Source of the DNA: Pseudomonas chlororaphis | Lineage (GTDB): Bacteria > Pseudomonadota > Gammaproteobacteria > Pseudomonadales > Pseudomonadaceae | Reading direction: 5' to 3' | Length of the DNA: 64,000 nucleotides | Assembly (NCBI RefSeq): GCF_001921865.1 | Contig: NZ_MSCT01000020.1 | Span: 620,001-684,000, forward strand | Shown: positions 44,732 through 52,566 of the stretch, one piece after another | How positions within the stretch are numbered: the stretch's first letter is position 1 | Layout: every line of letters begins with the position of its first letter | Notes under the pieces: generated by a model | What the model was told of the DNA's origin: nothing | The model's input: only the letters and a program-made list of their open reading frames with translations | The model's database searches: none | Translations under genes and position numbers: made by a program

Positions 44732-46180
44732 ATGCCTAGCGAACACACCGGCGTGCCGTCGGCGGGCTCCTCCGTCGACTTTGAAAAGGTCGGCTCCGAC
44801 TACTTCCAACAACGCGAACTGAAAAAGGGCGCGGCAGGCTGGGTCCTGCTGGTGGGCCTGGGCGTGGCCTACGTCATTTCCGGTGACTACGCCGGCTGGA
44901 ACTTCGGCCTGGCCCAGGGCGGCTGGGGCGGCATGTTCCTCGCCACCTTGCTGATGGCCACCATGTACCTGTGCATGTGCTTCTCCCTGGCCGAGCTGTC
45001 ATCGATGATCCCCACCGCCGGCGGCGGCTACGGTTTTGCCCGCAGCGCCTTCGGCCCCTGGGGCGGATTTCTCACCGGTACCGCGATCCTCATCGAATAC
45101 GCCATCGCCCCGGCGGCGATCGCCGTGTTCATCGGCGCCTATTGCCAGTCGCTGTTCGGTATCGGCGGCTGGATGATCTACCTGGCGTTCTACATCGTGT
45201 TCATCGCCATCCACATTTTCGGGGTCGGCGAAGCGCTGAAGCTGATGTTCATCATCACCGCCGTGGCCGCCATCGCCCTGGGCGTGTTCCTGGTGGCGAT
45301 GGTGCCGCACTTCTCGGTGGCCAACCTGCTGGACATCCCGGTCACCGAGGCCGCGGGCGCCAGCAGCTTCTTGCCGTTCGGCTATGTCGGCGTGTGGGCG
45401 GCGATTCCCTACGCGATCTGGTTCTTCCTCGCGGTCGAAGGCGTGCCGCTGGCCGCCGAAGAAACCAAGAACCCCAAGCGCGACCTGCCCCGCGGCCTGA
45501 TCGGCGCCATGCTGGTGCTGCTCAGCTTCGCCCTGCTGATCCTGGTGATCGGCCCGGGCGGTGCTGGGGCCAACGCGTTGCTGACTTCAGGCAACCCGCT
45601 GGTGGAAGCGCTGGCCAAGTCCTACGGCGGTTCGACCTGGATGGGCAGCTTCGTCAACCTGGTGGGCCTGGCCGGACTGATCGCCAGCTTCTTCTCGATC
45701 ATCTACGCCTACTCCCGGCAGATCTTCGCCCTGTCCCGCGCCGGCTACCTGCCGCGCAAACTGTCGGAAACCAACAAGAGCAAAGCGCCGGTACTGGCGC
45801 TGGTGATCCCCGGCATCATCGGTTTCGGCCTGTCGCTGACCGGCCAGGGCGACCTGCTGATCCTGGTGGCGGTGTTCGGCGCGACCATCTCCTACGTGCT
45901 GATGATGGCCGCGCACATCACCCTGCGTATCCGCCGCCCCAAAATGGACCGTCCGTACCGCACGCCGGGCGGCATCTTCACCTCCGGCGTGGCCCTGGTA
46001 CTGGCCTGCATCGCCGTGGTGGCGGGGTTCCTGGTGGATCCGCGGGTGGTGATTGGCGCCGCGATCATCTATGGAGTATTAATTGCTTACTTTGCTTTCT
46101 ACAGTCGGCATCACTTGGTAGCAGGCACGCCCGAAGAAGAGTTCGCGGCGATTCAGAAAGCTGAAGAAGCCTTGCACTAA
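44732..46180 (+). CDS. eat: Ethanolamine permease
   Basis: The 482-residue APC-family transporter has about twelve membrane helices and the ethanolamine-permease features YVISGDYAGWNFGLAQGGWGG and SSMIPTAGGGYGFARSAFGPWGGFLTG. It would import ethanolamine with proton symport. It is the second gene of the operon (197 bases after the dehydrogenase, with a REPIN between), followed by a hairpin and eutB. Confidence 0.93.
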   Translation: MPSEHTGVPSAGSSVDFEKVGSDYFQQRELKKGAAGWVLLVGLGVAYVISGDYAGWNFGLAQGGWGGMFLATLLMATMYLCMCFSLAELSSMIPTAGGGYGFARSAFGPWGGFLTGTAILIEYAIAPAAIAVFIGAYCQSLFGIGGWMIYLAFYIVFIAIHIFGVGEALKLMFIITAVAAIALGVFLVAMVPHFSVANLLDIPVTEAAGASSFLPFGYVGVWAAIPYAIWFFLAVEGVPLAAEETKNPKRDLPRGLIGAMLVLLSFALLILVIGPGGAGANALLTSGNPLVEALAKSYGGSTWMGSFVNLVGLAGLIASFFSIIYAYSRQIFALSRAGYLPRKLSETNKSKAPVLALVIPGIIGFGLSLTGQGDLLILVAVFGATISYVLMMAAHITLRIRRPKMDRPYRTPGGIFTSGVALVLACIAVVAGFLVDPRVVIGAAIIYGVLIAYFAFYSRHHLVAGTPEEEFAAIQKAEEALH

Positions 46181-46194
46181 GCGCCGAAAACCTC

Positions 46195-46218
46195 GACGCG
46201 GGAGCGCGCTCCTGCGTC
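46195..46218 (+). terminator. Hairpin between permease and eutB
   Basis: GACGCGGGAGC and GCTCCTGCGTC form an 11-bp stem with one G-T pair and a GC loop. There is no T-run, so it is more likely an mRNA-processing or attenuating hairpin than a full terminator. Confidence 0.5.
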
Positions 46219-46234
46219 GTCACGGAGAACCTGT

Positions 46235-47629
46235 ATGGCAAGTTTCGCCCACACCGTCGGCGCCCAGACCTACCGCTTCGACGGCCTCAAGGAGGTCATG
46301 GCCAAGGCCAGCCCGGCGCGTTCCGGGGACTTCCTGGCCGGCGTCGCCGCCCTCAACGACGGCGAACGGGTCGCCGCACAAATGACCCTGGCGGACATCC
46401 CGCTCAAGCACTTCCTCGAAGAAGCGCTGATTCCCTATGAGTCCGACGAAGTCACCCGGCTGATCATCGACACCCACGACAAGGCCGCCTTTTCCACCGT
46501 CAGCCACCTCACGGTCGGCGGCTTTCGCGACTGGCTGCTCAGCGACGCCGCCGACGAGCAGAGCCTGCGCGCCCTGGCGCCGGGGCTGACCCCGGAAATG
46601 GCCGCCGCCGTGTCGAAGATCATGCGCGTCCAGGACCTGGTGCTGGTGGCGCAGAAAATCCGCGTGGTCACCCAGTTTCGCGGCACCCTGGGGCTGCGCG
46701 GACGGCTCTCGACCCGCCTGCAACCCAACCACCCCACCGACGAGCCGGCGGGCATCGCCGCGAGCATTCTCGACGGCCTGCTCTACGGCAACGGCGACGC
46801 CATGATCGGCATCAACCCGGCCACCGACAGCATTGCCTCGATCTGCGCTCTGCTGGAAATGCTCGACGCTATCATCCAGCGCTACGAAATCCCCACCCAG
46901 GCCTGCGTGCTGACCCACGTCACCACCTCCATCGAGGCGATCAACCGTGGCGTGCCGCTGGACCTGGTGTTCCAGTCGATCGCCGGCACCGAGGCGGCCA
47001 ACGCCAGTTTCGGCATCAACCTGAATGTCTTGCAGGAAGGCTACGAAGCCGGCCTGAGCCTCAAGCGCGGCACCCTGGGGCAGAACCTGATGTATTTCGA
47101 GACCGGCCAGGGCAGCGCGCTGTCAGCCAACGCCCACTTCGGCGTCGACCAGCAAACCTGCGAAACCCGCGCCTACGCGGTGGCCCGGCACTTCAAGCCG
47201 TTCCTGGTGAACACCGTGGTCGGCTTCATCGGCCCCGAGTACCTGTACAACGGCAAGCAGATCATCCGCGCCGGCCTGGAAGACCACTTCTGCGGCAAGC
47301 TGCTGGGCGTGCCCATGGGCTGTGACATCTGCTACACCAACCACGCCGAAGCCGACCAGGACGACATGGACACCCTGCTGACCCTGCTGGGCGTAGCCGG
47401 GATCAACTTCATCATGGGCATCCCCGGCTCCGACGACATCATGCTCAACTACCAGACCACCTCGTTCCACGACGCCCTTTACGCCCGCCAGACCCTGGGC
47501 CTGAAACCGGCGCCGGAGTTCGAACAGTGGCTGGCGAAAACCGGCATCTTCACCCAGCCCGACGGCAAGGTGCGGTTCGGCCACAACCTGCCGCCGGCCT
47601 TCCGCCAGGCCCTGGCGCAGCTCGGATAA
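46235..47629 (+). CDS. eutB: Ethanolamine ammonia-lyase heavy chain
   Basis: EutB with EutC forms the adenosylcobalamin-dependent lyase that converts ethanolamine to acetaldehyde and ammonia. The 464-residue protein begins AHTVGAQTYRFDGLKEVMAKASPARSGD and has MGCDICYTNHAEADQDDMD and FIMGIPGSDDIMLNYQTTSFHD, hallmarks of the substrate-binding barrel. No microcompartment shell genes are nearby, so this is the short, free-enzyme type of pathway. Confidence 0.97.
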   Translation: MASFAHTVGAQTYRFDGLKEVMAKASPARSGDFLAGVAALNDGERVAAQMTLADIPLKHFLEEALIPYESDEVTRLIIDTHDKAAFSTVSHLTVGGFRDWLLSDAADEQSLRALAPGLTPEMAAAVSKIMRVQDLVLVAQKIRVVTQFRGTLGLRGRLSTRLQPNHPTDEPAGIAASILDGLLYGNGDAMIGINPATDSIASICALLEMLDAIIQRYEIPTQACVLTHVTTSIEAINRGVPLDLVFQSIAGTEAANASFGINLNVLQEGYEAGLSLKRGTLGQNLMYFETGQGSALSANAHFGVDQQTCETRAYAVARHFKPFLVNTVVGFIGPEYLYNGKQIIRAGLEDHFCGKLLGVPMGCDICYTNHAEADQDDMDTLLTLLGVAGINFIMGIPGSDDIMLNYQTTSFHDALYARQTLGLKPAPEFEQWLAKTGIFTQPDGKVRFGHNLPPAFRQALAQLG

Positions 47630-47640
47630 GGAGCAGGCCC

Positions 47641-48465
47641 ATGGACAAACACCCGACCGACAGCCAGAACCCCTGGCTGGAACTGCGCCGCCTGACCCCG
47701 GCGCGCATCGCCCTGGGCCGCACCGGCACCAGCCTGCCCACTGGCGCCCAACTGGACTTCCAGTTCGCCCACGCCCAGGCCCGCGACGCGGTGCACCTGC
47801 CGTTCGATCACCAAAAGCTGAGCAGCCAGCTGGCCGAGCGCAGCCGCGACAGCCTGCTGCTGCACAGCGCCGCCCACGATCGCCACAGTTACCTGCAGCG
47901 CCCGGACCTGGGGCGCAGGCTGAGCGACGAATCGGCCCACGCCCTGCGCGAACACGCCGCCGCCAACCCGGGCGGAGTGGACCTGGCGGTGGTGGTAGCG
48001 GACGGCCTGTCGGCGCTGGCGGTGCATCGCCATACCCTGCCGTTTCTCGAACGCTTCGAAGAGCAGACCGCGGCCGAAGGCTGGTCGCTGTCGCCGGTGG
48101 TCCTGGTGGAACAGGGCCGGGTCGCGGTGGCCGACGAAATCGGCGAGCTGCTCGGGGCGAAAATGACCGTGATCCTGATCGGCGAACGCCCGGGCCTAAG
48201 CTCGCCGGACAGCCTGGGGCTGTATTTCACCTACAACCCCAAGGTCGGCCTCACCGACGCCTACCGCAACTGCATCTCCAACGTGCGCCTGGAAGGGCTG
48301 AGCTACGGCATGGCGGCGCACCGCCTGCTGTACCTGATGCGCGAAGCCTGCAGGCGGCAACTCTCGGGGGTCAACCTGAAGGACGAGGCCCAGGTGAACA
48401 CCCTGGACAGCGACTCGCCCGACAGTCAGCGGGGGAATTTCCTGCTGGGCCCGGCAAAGCCGTGA
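47641..48465 (+). CDS. eutC: Ethanolamine ammonia-lyase light chain
   Basis: EutC supplies the lower half of the cobalamin-binding cleft of the lyase. The 274-residue sequence has LTPARIALGRTGTSLPTGAQLDFQFAHAQARDAVH, VVVADGLSALAVHRH and GERPGLSSPDSLGLYFTYNPKVGLTDAYRNCISN, split here only for reference to family blocks at about 20-55, 125-140 and 180-215. ATG 47641 follows AAGGAGCAGGCCC, 11 bases after the eutB stop. It is the last gene of the operon. Confidence 0.97.
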   Translation: MDKHPTDSQNPWLELRRLTPARIALGRTGTSLPTGAQLDFQFAHAQARDAVHLPFDHQKLSSQLAERSRDSLLLHSAAHDRHSYLQRPDLGRRLSDESAHALREHAAANPGGVDLAVVVADGLSALAVHRHTLPFLERFEEQTAAEGWSLSPVVLVEQGRVAVADEIGELLGAKMTVILIGERPGLSSPDSLGLYFTYNPKVGLTDAYRNCISNVRLEGLSYGMAAHRLLYLMREACRRQLSGVNLKDEAQVNTLDSDSPDSQRGNFLLGPAKP

Positions 48466-48571
48466 TTTTTCGAGACGATTGCGCTTTTTCCACGCTTTAG
48501 GCAGCATCCAGGCACGGCTGCCCGAGTAATGAACCGTTTGCCGTCGTATCCATTTGAAGTTGAGGACAACC

Positions 48572-49030
48572 ATGCGGATTACTCAAGCAACCCTCGAACA
48601 CCTGGATCTGCTCACGCCCCTGTTCGTCAAATACCGCGAATTCTATGGCGCCCTGCCGTTTCCGGACTCGTCCCGGGCCTTCCTGGAAAAGCGCCTGCGA
48701 CGCAAGGAGTCGGTGATCTACCTGGCCCTGCCCGACGATGACGACAAGAAGCTCCTCGGTTTCTGCCAGCTCTACCCCAGTTTCTCCTCCCTGTCCCTCA
48801 AGCGCGTGTGGATCCTCAACGATATCTACGTCGCCGAAGACGCCCGCCGCCAGTTGGTGGCCGACAGCCTGATCCGCACCGCGAAGAAAATGGCCAAGGA
48901 CACCCAGGCCGTGCGTATGCGGGTTTCCACCAGCAGCGACAACGAAGTGGCGCAGAAAACCTACGAATCCATCGGTTTTCGCGAAGACACCGAGTTCAAG
49001 AACTACGTCTTGCCGATCAGCGACGAATAA
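48572..49030 (+). CDS. GNAT-family N-acetyltransferase
   Basis: This 152-residue GNAT protein has LLGFCQLYPSFSSLSLKRVWILNDIYV (beta4-beta5 region), the acetyl-CoA loop RRQLVADSLI, and the C-terminal NEVAQKTYESIGF. The substrate is unknown. ATG 48572 follows TTGAGGACAACC; the TTG at 48554 belongs to that leader. It lies 106 bases after eutC and a homologue keeps this place in P. aeruginosa (PA4026). Confidence 0.9.
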   Translation: MRITQATLEHLDLLTPLFVKYREFYGALPFPDSSRAFLEKRLRRKESVIYLALPDDDDKKLLGFCQLYPSFSSLSLKRVWILNDIYVAEDARRQLVADSLIRTAKKMAKDTQAVRMRVSTSSDNEVAQKTYESIGFREDTEFKNYVLPISDE

Positions 49031-49278
49031 ACCTCGCCGCCACGGCTCGTCGCGTCCGCCGGCAGCCCTCGACCGAGGCTGCCGACGGTCGCGAGCCCGT
49101 GCTGCCGACCTGCCATCACCCACACGACATCCCCCGCTACAAACTCAACGCCCATTTCACATTTCAAGTCTTATAATGCCGACCTTTTCGGGGCGTAAGA
49201 TGAATCCGCGCCAGCTGTAAGTTTTTGCCCCGGTATTGCACAGGCCCGCCGAGCCAGGCCATCACCACAGGTGCTTCA

Positions 49279-49935
49279 ATGGATTTCAACCCGATCGACC
49301 TCATCCTCCATCTCGACGTTTACCTCGACATGTTGGTGACCAATTACGGGCCGTGGATCTACGCCATCCTGTTCCTGGTGATTTTCTGCGAGACCGGCCT
49401 GGTGGTGATGCCCTTCCTGCCCGGCGACTCCCTGCTGTTCATCGCCGGCGCGGTGGCGGCCGGCGGCGGCATGGACCCGGTCCTGCTCGGCGGCTTGCTG
49501 ATGCTGGCGGCGATCCTCGGCGACAGCACGAACTACATCATCGGGCGAACGGCCGGCGAACGCTTGTTCAGCAACCCGGACTCGAAGATCTTCCGCCGCG
49601 ACTACCTGCAAAAGACCCATGACTTCTACGACCGGCACGGCGGCAAGACCGTGACCCTGGCGCGTTTCCTGCCGATTATCCGCACCTTCGCGCCGTTCGT
49701 CGCCGGCGTGGCCAGGATGCCTTACCCGCGGTTCTTCGCCTTCAGCGTGGCCGGCACCATCCTCTGGGTCGGCGGCCTGGTGACCCTGGGCTACTTCTTC
49801 GGCAACGTACCGTTCATCAAGAAGAACCTGTCGTTGCTGGTGGTCGGCATCATCCTGCTGTCGCTGGTGCCGATGATCATCGGTGTGGTGCGCAGCCGCC
49901 TGGGCCGCTCGGCGGCAAAGGCTGAAAGCCACTGA
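49279..49935 (+). CDS. DedA family membrane protein
   Basis: This 218-residue polytopic protein is a stand-alone DedA member: FCETGLVVMPFLPGDSLLF, LGDSTNYIIGRTAGE, RFLPIIRTFAPFVAGVARM. DedA proteins are needed for envelope integrity and are candidate undecaprenyl-phosphate translocases. It is the second DedA domain in the window, distinct from the fused one at 31937. mtfA begins 5 bases after its stop. Confidence 0.93.
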   Translation: MDFNPIDLILHLDVYLDMLVTNYGPWIYAILFLVIFCETGLVVMPFLPGDSLLFIAGAVAAGGGMDPVLLGGLLMLAAILGDSTNYIIGRTAGERLFSNPDSKIFRRDYLQKTHDFYDRHGGKTVTLARFLPIIRTFAPFVAGVARMPYPRFFAFSVAGTILWVGGLVTLGYFFGNVPFIKKNLSLLVVGIILLSLVPMIIGVVRSRLGRSAAKAESH

Positions 49936-49940
49936 TCGAC

Positions 49941-50750
49941 ATGTGGCCCCTGAGCACCTGGCGCCGTCGGCGCCGCCTGGCCAAGCACCCGATTGCCGAT
50001 GAACTGTGGCAACGGGTGCGCCAGCACCTGCCCTTCCTCGACGGCCTGAGCGCCGAAGAGGACCAGTGGCTGCGGGAAACCAGCGTACTGTTTCTCGACG
50101 ACAAACACCTGAGCCCCCTGCCCGGCGTCGAACTGCATCAGTTCGAGCGCCTGCTGCTGGCGGTCCAGGCCCAGTTGCCGCTGCTGCACCTGGGGGACTT
50201 GAACTGGTACCAGGGCTTTCACGAAATCGTCCTCTACCCCGACGACTTCCTCAGCCCCCAGCGCCATCGCGACGCCAGCGGCGTCGAACACGAGTGGGAC
50301 GCCGAACACAGCGGCGAAGCCTGGCAACAGGGTCCGATCATCCTGGCGTGGCCCGGAGTGCTGGCCAGCGGCGGCTGGGAAGCCTACAACCTAGTGATCC
50401 ACGAACTGGCGCACAAGCTGGACATGCTGACCGGCGACGCCAACGGCCTGCCGCCGCTGCACAGCGACATGCGTGTCAGCGACTGGGCCCAAGCGATGCA
50501 GACGGCCTACGACGACCTCAACCGCCAGCTCGACCACGACCCCGATGCCGACACCGCCATCGATCCCTACGCCGCGGAAAACCCGGCGGAATTCTTCGCT
50601 GTCACCAGCGAATACTTCTTCAGCGGCCCGGACCTGCTGCACCAGGCTTATCCGAAAGTCTACGAGCAACTGCGGCTGTTTTACCGGCAAGATCCCCTGG
50701 CCCGGCTCCAGCGCTTGCAAGCCAGCGACCCGCATTACCAGCAGCACTGA
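49941..50750 (+). CDS. mtfA: Zinc peptidase MtfA (M90)
   Basis: MtfA in E. coli binds and inactivates the glucose repressor Mlc and is a zinc aminopeptidase. The 269-residue protein has the zinc motif HELAHKLDM (H-E-x-x-H) with the downstream Glu in ENPAEFFAVTSEYFF. Pseudomonads lack a clear Mlc-PTS partner, so the natural target here is uncertain. It is in a two-gene unit with DedA. Confidence 0.92.
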   Translation: MWPLSTWRRRRRLAKHPIADELWQRVRQHLPFLDGLSAEEDQWLRETSVLFLDDKHLSPLPGVELHQFERLLLAVQAQLPLLHLGDLNWYQGFHEIVLYPDDFLSPQRHRDASGVEHEWDAEHSGEAWQQGPIILAWPGVLASGGWEAYNLVIHELAHKLDMLTGDANGLPPLHSDMRVSDWAQAMQTAYDDLNRQLDHDPDADTAIDPYAAENPAEFFAVTSEYFFSGPDLLHQAYPKVYEQLRLFYRQDPLARLQRLQASDPHYQQH

Positions 50751-50852
50751 TGGCTCCTGCCGGAAGGGCCGGCCGACGCTCGATTGCTCGCGAAATAATC
50801 GTCAACGATGACGTGTAACTTCTGAACTAAACGCGCGAGGGCGACTCTTTTT

Positions 50853-50875
50853 TCGCGAGCACGCTCGCTCCTACA
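50853..50875. repeat. REP element
   Basis: TCGCGAGCACGCTCGCTCCT between mtfA and ppa. Confidence 0.75.
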
Positions 50876-50911
50876 ACGGGCTTGCAACGTTTCCACACGT
50901 CCTGCGGCACG

Positions 50912-50983
50912 TGGCATCACCCGGCGAATATGCCTATAATCGCCGCCACTTTTTGGTCAATCCGGCCAAGACTTTTTGGTCAA
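50912..50983 (+). promoter_or_regulatory. ppa promoter and leader with a 13-base direct repeat
   Basis: TATAAT at 50935-50940 is a consensus -10, with TGGCAT at 50912-50917 as a weak -35. The leader carries ACTTTTTGGTCAA twice, at 50948-50960 and 50971-50983. Confidence 0.6.
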
Positions 50984-51002
50984 CTAACGGGGGCATCGCC
51001 CA

Positions 51003-51530
51003 ATGAGCTACAGCAAGATTCCGGCTGGCAAAGACCTGCCGAACGACATCTACGTCGCAATCGAGATCCCGGCCAACCATGCGCCGATCAAATACGAAAT
51101 CGACAAAGACAGCGACTGCCTGTTCGTTGACCGTTTCATGGCCACCCCGATGTTCTACCCGGCCAACTACGGTTTCATCCCGAACACCCTGGCCGACGAC
51201 GGCGACCCCCTCGACGTGCTGGTCGTTACCCCTTACCCAGTGGCGCCAGGCTCGGTGATCCGCGCCCGTCCGGTCGGCATCCTGAACATGACCGACGACG
51301 GCGGCGGCGATGCCAAAGTCATCGCGGTACCGCACGACAAGCTGTCCCAGCTGTATGTCGACGTGAAGGAATACACCGACCTGCCAGCGCTGCTGATCCA
51401 GCAGATCGAGCACTTCTTCGCGAACTACAAAGACCTCGAAAAAGGCAAGTGGGTGAAGATCGAAGGTTGGGCCGGCGCCGACGCCGCCCGCGCCGCGATC
51501 ACGAAGTCGGTTGCCGCCTATAAAGGCTAA
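51003..51530 (+). CDS. ppa: Inorganic pyrophosphatase (family I)
   Basis: Ppa hydrolyses pyrophosphate and so drives biosynthesis. The 175-residue soluble enzyme has the family I signature DGDPLDVLVVTPYP with metal-binding aspartates, and AIEIPANHAPIKYEIDKDS. It has its own promoter and a strong terminator, so it is monocistronic. It is the last housekeeping gene before the accessory segment. Confidence 0.97.
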   Translation: MSYSKIPAGKDLPNDIYVAIEIPANHAPIKYEIDKDSDCLFVDRFMATPMFYPANYGFIPNTLADDGDPLDVLVVTPYPVAPGSVIRARPVGILNMTDDGGGDAKVIAVPHDKLSQLYVDVKEYTDLPALLIQQIEHFFANYKDLEKGKWVKIEGWAGADAARAAITKSVAAYKG

Positions 51531-51570
51531 GAAGCAGCTGCAAGCTTCGAGCGACAAGCTTCAAGAAAAG

Positions 51571-51593
51571 GCCCCGTTCATTCGGGGCTTTTT
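51571..51593 (+). terminator. Intrinsic terminator of ppa
   Basis: GCCCCG, loop TTCATT, CGGGGC, then TTTTT, 40 bases after the ppa stop. Confidence 0.9.
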
Positions 51594-51613
51594 CATACCT
51601 GCCCCCATCCCCC

Positions 51614-51639
51614 CGCAGGAGCGAGGCTGGCCCGCGATA
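51614..51639. repeat. Diverged REP element
   Basis: GCAGGAGCGAGGCTGGCCCGCGATA resembles the inverse of the common REP with several changes. Confidence 0.5.
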
Positions 51640-51751
51640 GCACCAGCCCGGCAACGCCCTCTCTTGGCAAACCTCGCCAGTCCCTCCCATTTTTTCGGCC
51701 TCTAGAGGCTCTGGATTGCGCTTTGCGCTGGGAATTCCCCTCGAACATCAG

Positions 51752-51937
51752 TATGCTGCGCCCCACCTTTGCGCATCGACCTATCCAACCGGTCAGATTC
51801 GCCCGACGCGGCAGATGATTTTCTCGCCACGTCCCACAGCCAGCCGCAAGAGCTGGGTGTACGTTTTGCAGGCTGGTGCGGTTTACCAAAAATGAACCAA
51901 GCCAGTCCCCGAGAAGCCGGCCACAAGCCGGCTTTTT
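51752..51937 (+). ncRNA. Candidate small RNA or orphan leader with its own terminator
   Basis: The stretch has a TATGCT -10 at 51752-51757 (with TGGGAA 17 bases upstream) and ends in a strong intrinsic terminator. No convincing coding region lies between. A transcript of about 175 bases would start near 51764. I do not recognise it as a known Pseudomonas sRNA. Confidence 0.35.
51914..51937 (+). terminator. Intrinsic terminator in the ppa-adhesin gap
   Basis: AAGCCGGC, loop CACAA, GCCGGCTT, then TTT. It is strong and not attributable to any visible coding gene. Confidence 0.8.
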
Positions 51938-52566
51938 ATTTGCCCTGAATAATCCTCTCCCCCGGGATTCTGCCCTGCTCGCCCACTTTCGGGTCTGTTC
52001 GCATGTCTTGCTCAGCCCGCAAAGGGTCGAACAAAAGCGCTACCACGATTCAAACAACTATGAATTCAAGCACCCGATAGTTGGCGCGGCCATTCGCGAC
52101 GAACTTGAAATACCTCACGGCGACTCCGGCTCACAGGAAACATCCGAAGTACATTCAAAAAACAACTCCAGACAGCCCATTCTCGTCCCGCGAATTCGAG
52201 TTAATCCGGTTCAAAAAAATCAAAATTAGGAGCACTCCTATAGATTCGAAAATAATGAACCCATTACATTGGCCCCATCCTATATGGTGCTGAGCCTTAG
52301 CCAACGCAGATCGAAGCACTTCAAGTAGCGATAGAAAGCCACCGCACCTTTTCGTACTCCTTGGTCATTCAATCCAATAGAAACCTTAAAGCAGTAACTT
52401 AAAAAGATTAACAAGTTCTCCACGAGCTGATCACGCGGCTATAAAGCCGGATCACGATCGCCCCACCAAGCTTTATTGACCAGGCCAATTCTTTTGTGCG
52501 GGCGATCTCTGGCTGGCCGTAATGAACTTGCACTTTCAACTTAATTGTTATTACTGAGGTTGGCTC
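51938..52566. other. AT-rich non-coding region upstream of the adhesin
   Basis: About 630 bases of clearly lower GC than the flanks. Open frames here are short, lack ribosome sites and show no family features. The region carries the palindrome at 52226 and probably the adhesin promoter; a TATATG at about 52291 is a possible -10. Confidence 0.6.
52226..52242. promoter_or_regulatory. TTAGGA-N4-TCCTA box 1
   Basis: TTAGGAGCACTCCTATA: a palindrome with TAGGA/TCCTA arms, 325 bases upstream of the adhesin start. It resembles the RcsAB box (TAAGAATATTCCTA), matching 10 of 14 positions. Confidence 0.5.

Noticed and set aside
46181..46234. Cobalamin riboswitch before eutB
   Set aside because: The gap is only 54 bases and filled by a simple hairpin; no B12 box is present.
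51700..51950. Possible tRNA as island attachment site
   Set aside because: No cloverleaf, no T-loop GGTTCGA pattern and no CCA-proximal acceptor pairing could be found.
51876..52293. Open frames of 70-117 codons in the gap before the adhesin
   Set aside because: No ribosome sites, no composition typical of proteins, and they overlap the terminator and box 1.
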